The notes under the pieces: model-generated
Told to the model about the DNA's origin: nothing
Databases searched by the model: none
Seen by the model: only the letters and a program-made list of their open reading frames with translations
NCBI GenBank assembly: GCA_035476815.1
Contig: DATILD010000009.1
Span: 68,830-132,829 of the forward strand
Source: Methylibium sp035476815
GTDB taxonomy: Bacteria; Pseudomonadota; Gammaproteobacteria; Burkholderiales; Burkholderiaceae_C
DNA: 64,000 nt
Direction: 5' to 3'
Translations under genes and position numbers: made by a program
Part shown: positions 19,793-26,353 of the stretch, one piece after another
Layout of the letters: each line of letters opens with the position of its first letter
Position numbering within the stretch: the stretch's first letter is position 1

Positions 19793-20565
19793 AGCCGCCC
19801 GCCACCGCGGCCCGGCCCGCCGCCGCGCCCACGAACCTTCGGCTGACCCCCGCCGTCATCGACGAACTGCGCCAGCGCGGCGTCAGCACGCTGCTGGCCC
19901 CCGGCGCGATGCTGCCGTCCGACACGGTCTTCGAGCCGCCGTGCAGCTTCAAGTGGATGAGCATCGGCCACTCGCTGCACCTCGGCGCCTTCAGCTACGC
20001 GGTCAGCGGCTTCTACTTCGCCTGCCGCATCGGCCGCTACTGCTCGTTCGGCGAACAGGTCCAGATCGGCCGCCATCCGCACCCGATGCACTGGGCCTCG
20101 ACCTCGCCCTTCTTCTACACCCGCTTCGACGCCGTGCTCGACCAGCCGCTGCCGAGCGGCGCCGACCTGGTGCCGCACAAGGACTTCCCGCACCGCACGC
20201 GACCGGTCACCGCGAAGATCACGACCATCGGCAACGACGTCTGGATCGGCCATGGCGCCTTCGTGCTGCCCGGCGTGTCGATCGGCGACGGCGCGGTGGT
20301 CGCGGCCCAGTCGGTCGTCACCAAGGACGTGCCGCCCTATGCGGTGGTGGCCGGTTCGCCGGCCCGCGTCGTCAAGTACCGCTTCCCCGAGGCGCAGATC
20401 GAGGCGCTGCGCGCCAGCCGCTGGTGGGAGTTCGCGCCCTGGACGCTGAAGGGTGCGCCGGTCGACGACATCGACGCCTTCGTGCGCTTCGTCGCGGGGC
20501 TGCGCGAGCGCGACGCGCCGCGCCACGACCCGGCGCCGGTGGCGCTGTCCGAGGTGGCCGCATGA
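19789..20565 (+). CDS. Left-handed beta-helix acetyltransferase (CatB/VatD type)
   Basis: Xenobiotic-acetyltransferase-like hexapeptide proteins O-acetylate sugars using acetyl-CoA. The 258-aa protein shows hexapeptide turns (IGHSLHLGAFSYAV; CRIGRYCSFGEQVQIGRH), the family marker HPMHWASTSPFFY, and the C-terminal run TIGNDVWIGHGAFVLPGVSI GDGAVVAAQSVVTKDVPP followed by VVAGSPARVVKYRF. A loop with DFPHRTRP contains the probable catalytic histidine region. The start at 19789 overlaps the preceding stop (ATGA). It probably acetylates the capsule repeat unit. Confidence 0.85.
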   Translation: MKPPATAARPAAAPTNLRLTPAVIDELRQRGVSTLLAPGAMLPSDTVFEPPCSFKWMSIGHSLHLGAFSYAVSGFYFACRIGRYCSFGEQVQIGRHPHPMHWASTSPFFYTRFDAVLDQPLPSGADLVPHKDFPHRTRPVTAKITTIGNDVWIGHGAFVLPGVSIGDGAVVAAQSVVTKDVPPYAVVAGSPARVVKYRFPEAQIEALRASRWWEFAPWTLKGAPVDDIDAFVRFVAGLRERDAPRHDPAPVALSEVAA

Positions 20566-21410
20566 ACGAGTCGCCGACCCTGCCCGCGGACGTCGACGCC
20601 CGCCGCGTCTTCTTCCTGCACATCCCCAAGACCGCCGGCCAGTCGGTGCACGCGGCGCTCGTCAACGCCTACGGCGCCGATGCGGTGTGCCCGGCGCGCG
20701 TCAACGAGCAGCTGGTGCGCCTGAGCGTGCGCGAGCTGAACCGCTACCGCGTCTTCTCCGGCCACCTCGACTGGTCGCTGCTCGACTGCGTGCGCGGCCC
20801 GCGCTACGTGTTCACGGTGCTGCGCGAGCCGCGCGACCGCATCCTGTCGTTCTACTTCTACCTGCGCGAACAGGCCGCCAAGCTGTCGACCGAGGACCTG
20901 AACCAGCCCCACAACCAGGGCATGAAGGCGGCGCTGGAGCTGTCGCCGAACGACTACTTCTGCGCCGGCCCGCCGCACCTGCGGCGCTTCCTCGACGACC
21001 ACTACGACAACTTCTACACCTACTACTTCGCCGGCCGACACTACCGCGCGCGGCAGTCGCTCGCCGGCCAGCTGCAGCAGAAGCTGATCACGCGCGAGCA
21101 GCTGATCGACATGGCGCTCGACAACCTCGGGACGCTCGACGCGGTGTTCAGCGTCGACGACATGCCCCGCGTGTTCGCCGCGATCCGCGCGCTGAGCGGC
21201 GCGGCGATCCGCGGCGACGACGAGTACCGCGTCAACGTCAACCATGCCGTCGCCGCCCACGACCGCGCCGCGCGCCTGAAGGCGCTCGGCGCCGAGCCGC
21301 GCACCTTCGCGCGCCTGAAGCAGTGGTGCGCGATGGACGACCTGCTGTGGCAGCGCGCCGTCGCACCGCACACCGACCCCGCCCCCGTCACCGAGGAGTC
21401 CTCCCCATGA
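20562..21410 (+). CDS. Sulfotransferase, Sulfotransfer_2-like (sulfotransferase 1 of 5)
   Basis: PAPS-dependent sulfotransferases move sulfate from 3'-phosphoadenylyl sulfate to a hydroxyl. The 282-aa product has the 5'-phosphosulfate loop FFLHIPKTAGQSVH (residues 17-30) in the HIPKTAG form typical of carbohydrate 2-O-sulfotransferase relatives, and the 3'-phosphate motif TVLREPRDRILSFYFYLRE (85-103) with Arg88 and Ser96. No signal peptide or membrane span is seen, so it should act in the cytoplasm before export. It overlaps its neighbours by 4 bases on both sides. Confidence 0.82.
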   Translation: MNESPTLPADVDARRVFFLHIPKTAGQSVHAALVNAYGADAVCPARVNEQLVRLSVRELNRYRVFSGHLDWSLLDCVRGPRYVFTVLREPRDRILSFYFYLREQAAKLSTEDLNQPHNQGMKAALELSPNDYFCAGPPHLRRFLDDHYDNFYTYYFAGRHYRARQSLAGQLQQKLITREQLIDMALDNLGTLDAVFSVDDMPRVFAAIRALSGAAIRGDDEYRVNVNHAVAAHDRAARLKALGAEPRTFARLKQWCAMDDLLWQRAVAPHTDPAPVTEESSP

Positions 21411-22654
21411 GCCGCTCGCCCCTTGCCCGTGCATCGATCGCCGTCGCGCTCTGGCTGTGCGCCGCGGCCCAGGCCCAGCAGCTGACCCCCTCGTCGTTCC
21501 GCTACACCGGCGGCCCGACCACCAAGCTGGCCGGCGGCGACGTGGTCGCCGCGTGGAACGTGCGCGACCCCAAGTCCACGCTGCGCCCCGGGCTGAAGGT
21601 GCTGTTCTTCGGCAGCTCGCCGCTGTGCGATCCCGATGCCGAGCACGGCCCGGTCACGTCCAAGGGCAATGTGCGCACCGAGCAGGCGAAGTCGGTGACC
21701 GGCCTCGAGCTCGATCCGCAGGGCTCCTTGTGGACGCCCAGCGGCGACACCGACCAGTGCTCGCCGGCCGCGCGCGGCAAGGCCGGCGACTCCTTCATGC
21801 ACGTCAACGCGGCGCCCGGCGGCGGCGTGGGCATGTTCACCTACACCGGCCGCGACGTCGGCGGGCGCGAACCCTTCTTCGAGCAGCATGGCCGCGGCGG
21901 CAAGGAGGGCACCGGAGCCAACGCCAACATCGGCGGCAGCTTCTTCTTCTGGAGTCTGGACTGGCGCGGCAAGGAGGTGGTCCGCCCCTGGAGCGGCGGC
22001 GGCTCGGCGCAGGGCGCCACGGCCGAACTGCGCACCACCCAGTCGGTCGCACGCGCGACGGTGCCACCCAAGGGCGGCGCGAAGAAGGGCGAGAACGTCC
22101 AGGCCAAGCAGCAGGTCATCTTCACCGTGATCAACGAGGACTGCGTGAAGGGCGGCTCCGACGCCAAGACCTGCCGGCTGAAGTACCTGTTCAACCTGGC
22201 GGTGTTCCGCGCCGGCGTCGCCGATGTCCGCAACGAGCCCTGGTTCAAGGAAGGCAGCGTGTTCTTCGATCCGGCCCAGGCCGGCGTCGCGATCATCCAC
22301 GGCCCGATCCCGGCGGCCGGCCAGACGCTGCGCGACCGCCACACCGACGCCAGCCTCTACACCTCGGCCGGCGAGCCCTCGCAGGGACAGGAGTTCACCG
22401 ACAAGCGCTTCGTGGTCCGCATCTCCTTCGAGCAGCTGACGAACGCGCTGCGCACGATCGCCTCGCGCCGCACCGGCAAGACCTTCGACGCGGTGCGCGA
22501 CGCCGACGTCGCGGCGCTGTTCGGGCCGCGCTGGAACGACCCGGCGCAGTGGGTGCTGACCTCGATCAACGTGAGCCAGGAAGTCTTCAACTACCAGCGC
22601 GAGCAACGCGCCTTCATCGGCGGCAACTTCCGTGAGCTCCAGTTCGGTTCTTGA
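21407..22654 (+). CDS. Secreted protein of unknown function in the capsule operon
   Basis: I do not recognise a family. The 415-aa product has a clear signal peptide (ASIAVALWLCAAAQAQ, cut near residue 24) and then a soluble region poor in long helices, rich in Gly, Thr and aromatic residues, with FRYTGGPTTKLAGGDVVAAWNV, SFMHVNAAPGGGVGMFTY and GGSFFFWSLDWRGKEVV; such composition suggests beta structure. Four cysteines lie close together in sequence pairs (LCDPDAEHG; QCSPAARGK; DCVKGGSDAKTC), compatible with disulfides. Its position between sulfotransferase and esterase genes suggests a periplasmic or surface role on the capsule (binding, cleavage or anchoring). Its end overlaps the next gene by 23 bases. 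Confidence 0.75.
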   Translation: MSRSPLARASIAVALWLCAAAQAQQLTPSSFRYTGGPTTKLAGGDVVAAWNVRDPKSTLRPGLKVLFFGSSPLCDPDAEHGPVTSKGNVRTEQAKSVTGLELDPQGSLWTPSGDTDQCSPAARGKAGDSFMHVNAAPGGGVGMFTYTGRDVGGREPFFEQHGRGGKEGTGANANIGGSFFFWSLDWRGKEVVRPWSGGGSAQGATAELRTTQSVARATVPPKGGAKKGENVQAKQQVIFTVINEDCVKGGSDAKTCRLKYLFNLAVFRAGVADVRNEPWFKEGSVFFDPAQAGVAIIHGPIPAAGQTLRDRHTDASLYTSAGEPSQGQEFTDKRFVVRISFEQLTNALRTIASRRTGKTFDAVRDADVAALFGPRWNDPAQWVLTSINVSQEVFNYQREQRAFIGGNFRELQFGS

Positions 22655-24689
22655 ACCGCTGCTCGGCGAGCCGCTTCTCGCCGCCCCGGTGACGCCGGAG
22701 CCAGTGGAGGCGGCGCCGACCGGCGCCGCCTCGTCGCTGCTGTTCGCCGCCGGCGTCGAGCCGACGCGCCACCTGCGGCGCCTCGGCAGCCGGCCGGCGG
22801 CCGGGGGCAGCGGGGCGGTGCTCGGCCCGGTCGAGGTCGCCGGCGGCGCGGTCGTGCGCATCCCGGTGCTCGACGGCGGCACGGGCTATGTCGACCCGCG
22901 GGTGATCGTCTGCGGCCGCGGCAGCGGCGCGCGCGCCGCGGCGGTCGTGGTCGACGGCGTCGTGACGGCGATCACGATCGAGGCCGGCGGGCGCCGCTAC
23001 GCGGACGCGACGGCGCAGCTCGTCGACGGCGCCATCGTCGTGCTGGTCGGCGACTCGATCAGCACCGACATGCCGCAGCACGGCATCCCCGGCGAAAGCT
23101 TCTGGTTCCAGCTGCAGCGCGCGCTGCAGGAGCAGAACCCGGGGCGCCGCCTGCACTTCTTCAACCGCGCGATCGGCGCGCAGACCTGGTCGACCTTCAA
23201 CGACCTGGCGCATGCCAACCACCCGGCCTGGTACTGCAACCACGCCAAGCCCTGGCTGCACTACCTGGCCGAGCTCCAGCCCGACCTGGTGGTGGTCGCC
23301 TTCGGCATGAACGACCGGCAGAACTTCCGGCCGCGGCACATGGCGGCCGCGATCGCGAAGCTGCGCGCCTTCGCGCGCGCGCCGGACATCGTGCTCGCCA
23401 CGCCGCTGATGCCGAGCGCGAGCAGCGCCAACCCGAACATGTCGAGCCCGGCGTCGCAGGCCGGGCGCGACTTCGTCGCCGGCTTCGTGCGCGCCTACGC
23501 GCTCGCCAACGACCACGGCCTGCTCGACTTCCACCGCCGCTTGCGCATGGTCCGCGACGGCATCGACGTGCGCCAGAGCGTGCTGCGCGTGCCGGTCGGC
23601 GGCGAACGCCGGCCGCTGCCCTGGCAGGCCGACGCCGCCTGCGCCGACTTCTACCTCGCGGCCGACTTCGGACCGGTCGACGCCGACTTCTGGGCCGGTC
23701 GCCGCATCGACGTGGCGACCGCGCCGCAGGGCGTGAACGCGGCCGCCGTCCTGCGCATCGAGGACGCGGACGGCCGTGTCGCGGTGTCGGTGATCGACCG
23801 CCATCCCCAGCGCGACGTGGAATCGGTCGGCCTGCGGCGCCGCAGCGACCTGGCCACCCCTCGCCAAGGGGCGCTGGTCATCGAGGTCTGGTGCCAGGAC
23901 GTGCGCACCGAGGTCCGCGTCAACGGCACGCGGGTGCTGGGCGAGGTGGTGTGCCGCTGCGGCGGGCTGGTCGCACCGGCGCTGTCGAGCAGCGCCGCGG
24001 CCGAGGCCACGATCACCTTCGCCGCCGGCGACTACCTGCGCTGCCCCGCCGCGCTGACCGACCTCGACCTGTACGGCGGCGCGGACTCGCCCTTCCTCGG
24101 CAACGGCATGAACCACCCGTCGTCGATCGCGCTCCGGCACGTCATCGCACCGGTGATCCACAACAGCGACTGGCGCGCGACGCCGGTCGGCGTCGGCGGC
24201 GGCGCGAACGCGGCCTTCGTCGGCGTCGGCGAGCCGGTGCCGCAGGCGCATCTGCATGTCACGAAGCGGCGCAGCGGCGTGTCGACCCCGCCGGAGGCCG
24301 ACGCCGACCACCTGCTACTCGAGGATGCCGACGCCGCCGGCGTCACGCTGCGCACCGGCCCCGCCGGCACCGCCCGCTGGGTGGCGGCCAGCCCCGCCGA
24401 CGCGCGCCGCTTCGTGCAGTCCTTCGACCATGCCGCGGACGCCTATTCGGAGGCGATCGGCGGCGCGGTCCAGCGCCGCCTCAGCCGCAGCGTCGATGCG
24501 CATCACGTCCCGGTGCAGCTGCCCAGCTACAGCGTGGCGCAGCTGCCGCTCGACATCGGCGCCGGCTCGCTCGCGTTCTGCCCCGACGAGGCCGACGGCG
24601 CCGTGCTCGTCTTCTTCGACGGCGCGCAGTGGCGGCGCGTCACCGACCGCGCCGTCGCCACCGCGCCCCTGCCTTCCACCGCGCCCTAA
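22632..24689 (+). CDS. SGNH/GDSL esterase with phage-tail-like flanking modules
   Basis: The central part (about 135-310) of this 685-aa protein is an SGNH hydrolase: VVLVGDSIS with catalytic Ser142, AFGMNDRQ as block III (Asn227), and LLDFHRR with Asp299/His301 as the probable catalytic end. Residues 60-130 (VLDGGTGYVDPRVIV, AITIEAGGRRYADATAQL) match the glycine-tyrosine repeats of phage tail proteins; the C-terminal part carries ADHLLLEDADAAGVTLRTG and LPSYSVAQLP...FFDGAQWRRVTDRAV, both familiar from tail fibres. No signal peptide is visible. It starts at GTG 22632, inside the preceding gene. Likely role: removing acyl groups from polysaccharide. Confidence 0.78.
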   Translation: MSSSSVLEPLLGEPLLAAPVTPEPVEAAPTGAASSLLFAAGVEPTRHLRRLGSRPAAGGSGAVLGPVEVAGGAVVRIPVLDGGTGYVDPRVIVCGRGSGARAAAVVVDGVVTAITIEAGGRRYADATAQLVDGAIVVLVGDSISTDMPQHGIPGESFWFQLQRALQEQNPGRRLHFFNRAIGAQTWSTFNDLAHANHPAWYCNHAKPWLHYLAELQPDLVVVAFGMNDRQNFRPRHMAAAIAKLRAFARAPDIVLATPLMPSASSANPNMSSPASQAGRDFVAGFVRAYALANDHGLLDFHRRLRMVRDGIDVRQSVLRVPVGGERRPLPWQADAACADFYLAADFGPVDADFWAGRRIDVATAPQGVNAAAVLRIEDADGRVAVSVIDRHPQRDVESVGLRRRSDLATPRQGALVIEVWCQDVRTEVRVNGTRVLGEVVCRCGGLVAPALSSSAAAEATITFAAGDYLRCPAALTDLDLYGGADSPFLGNGMNHPSSIALRHVIAPVIHNSDWRATPVGVGGGANAAFVGVGEPVPQAHLHVTKRRSGVSTPPEADADHLLLEDADAAGVTLRTGPAGTARWVAASPADARRFVQSFDHAADAYSEAIGGAVQRRLSRSVDAHHVPVQLPSYSVAQLPLDIGAGSLAFCPDEADGAVLVFFDGAQWRRVTDRAVATAPLPSTAP

Positions 24690-24706
24690 CCGAAGCCCTT
24701 CGATCC

Positions 24707-25567
24707 ATGCAACGCATCCCCAACCTCGCCAACGTCTATCCCGACGTGCACCACAAGCATGTCACGGAGCATTTCGCGGCCCTGCCGGCCGGCGCCACCG
24801 CGCGCGGCGGCCTGGCGCTGCCGGCGAAGCTGCACTGCGCGTACTTCATCTGCTTCGTCAACCGCTGCGGCTCGAACTTCGTCGCCGAGGCGATGGGCTC
24901 GGACGGCCGCCTGCGCGTCGCCGGCGAGGAGCTCAACCACTCGATCGTCACCAAGCAGTCGCAGCGGCTCGGGCTGGACAGCTACGAGGCCTACCTGTCC
25001 TGGCTGATCAAGGTCCGCTCGAAGGGCACCGGCGTGTTCGGCTGCAAGACCAGCGCCGGTCAGCTGATCCACCTGTACAACCTCGGTCTGCTGCACAAGC
25101 TCGGCGAGCGGCTGCGCTTCATCCACGTGGTGCGCGGCGACCTGGTCGAGCAGGCCGTGTCGATGGAGCGCGCGCGCGTCACCAAGCAGTGGACCAGCGA
25201 ACAGCCGGGCAGCAACGAGCCGGTCGCCTACCAGCCTGCCGCGCTGGTGCGCACGATGCACGGCATCCAGCAGCAGAACGCGACCTTCCAGATGCTGTTC
25301 CAGCTGATGGAGGCCGACCCGCTGGTGCTGCAGTACGAGGAATTCGTCGGCGCGCCGGCGCGCGGCGTCGCGCGCATCGGCCGGCACATCGGCATGCCCG
25401 ACCTCCGCTGGCGGCCCGAGGGCGTCAAGCTGCGCAAGCAGGCGGACGACGAGAGCCTGCGCATGCGCCAGGCGCTGCTGAACGACTACAGCGTCACGGC
25501 CGGCCGCCACACCGCACCGACCCTGACGCTGCCGGCCGACGCCGCCGGCGCCGAACGGCAGGCCTGA
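24707..25567 (+). CDS. Stf0-type sulfotransferase (2 of 5)
   Basis: The Stf0 family (PF09037) includes mycobacterial trehalose 2-sulfotransferase. In this 286-aa protein the PAPS 5' loop is ICFVNRCGSNFVAEAM (48-63), with GCKTSAGQLIHLYNLGLL (112-129) and the 3'-phosphate segment VVRGDLVEQAVSMERARVT (141-159), then KQW, all in Stf0 order. The late segment VLQYEEFVGAPARGVARI fits the family. It lacks membrane segments. Starts elsewhere in the long frame were rejected because they overlap the esterase gene. It is followed after 3 bases by another Stf0-like gene. Confidence 0.86.
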   Translation: MQRIPNLANVYPDVHHKHVTEHFAALPAGATARGGLALPAKLHCAYFICFVNRCGSNFVAEAMGSDGRLRVAGEELNHSIVTKQSQRLGLDSYEAYLSWLIKVRSKGTGVFGCKTSAGQLIHLYNLGLLHKLGERLRFIHVVRGDLVEQAVSMERARVTKQWTSEQPGSNEPVAYQPAALVRTMHGIQQQNATFQMLFQLMEADPLVLQYEEFVGAPARGVARIGRHIGMPDLRWRPEGVKLRKQADDESLRMRQALLNDYSVTAGRHTAPTLTLPADAAGAERQA

Positions 25568-25570
25568 GCC

Positions 25571-26353
25571 ATGACACGCAAGACCGTCGCCGAGATCATC
25601 GCCGCCCACGAGCTGGACGGCGAGCGCCTCGCCAAGGTCGAGGCGATGCCCGATCCGGCCCACACCTACATCATCGCCACGCTGCCGCGCAGCGGCAGCA
25701 AGCTGCTCGCCGAGGTGATGACCGAGACCAAGCGCCTCGGCCGCCCCGACGACCGGCTCGACGCGACCGCGATCCGCGGCAACCTGCGCAACGCGCCGGC
25801 CCGCAACCCGGACGAGTACCTGCGCAACGTGCTGCGCGCATCGGCCACGCGCAACGGCGTCGCCGGCCTGATGACGGGCTGGCAGCAGTTCAACAGCTTC
25901 GGCCGCCTGCTGGGCAACCGCCGTCCGCTGCTCGAGGCCCGCTACATCCACCTGACGCGGCGCGACCAGTACGCCCAGGCCGTGTCGCTCTACACCAGCA
26001 CGGCGGCCAAGCCGGGTGCGCCGGCGGCCGCCGAGCCGGACTACGACTACGCGCGCATCGCGCGCTGCCACGAACGGCTGCGCACGATGGAGGTCGGCTG
26101 GCAGCGCTTCTTCGACCAGCACCGCATCACGCCGCTGTCGATCACCTACGAGGACATCGAGACCGACGTCTACGCCGTGGTCAAGCGTGTCGTCGCCTTC
26201 CTCGGCCTGCCGATCGGCAAGCTGGGTGCAGGCGCCGCGCCGGTGCTGCAACAGCGCGGCGAGCGCAGCAGCGTCGTCTGGGCCGCCCGCTTCATGCTCG
26301 AGCACGACGCCGAAAGCCGGCGCGCGGCGCCGCCGTCTCCAGCCTCCCCTTGA
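25571..26353 (+). CDS. Stf0-like sulfotransferase (3 of 5)
   Basis: This 260-aa product has the PAPS 5' loop as YIIATLPRSGSKLLAEVM (33-50) and the 3'-phosphate segment IHLTRRDQYAQAVSLYTS (126-143), close to the Stf0 pattern of its upstream neighbour but with low direct similarity, so the pair is not a recent duplication. SITYEDIETDVYAVVKRVVAFLGL near residue 195-218 matches the usual C-terminal sulfotransferase helix. The last base group (TGATG) overlaps the next gene. Confidence 0.82.
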   Translation: MTRKTVAEIIAAHELDGERLAKVEAMPDPAHTYIIATLPRSGSKLLAEVMTETKRLGRPDDRLDATAIRGNLRNAPARNPDEYLRNVLRASATRNGVAGLMTGWQQFNSFGRLLGNRRPLLEARYIHLTRRDQYAQAVSLYTSTAAKPGAPAAAEPDYDYARIARCHERLRTMEVGWQRFFDQHRITPLSITYEDIETDVYAVVKRVVAFLGLPIGKLGAGAAPVLQQRGERSSVVWAARFMLEHDAESRRAAPPSPASP

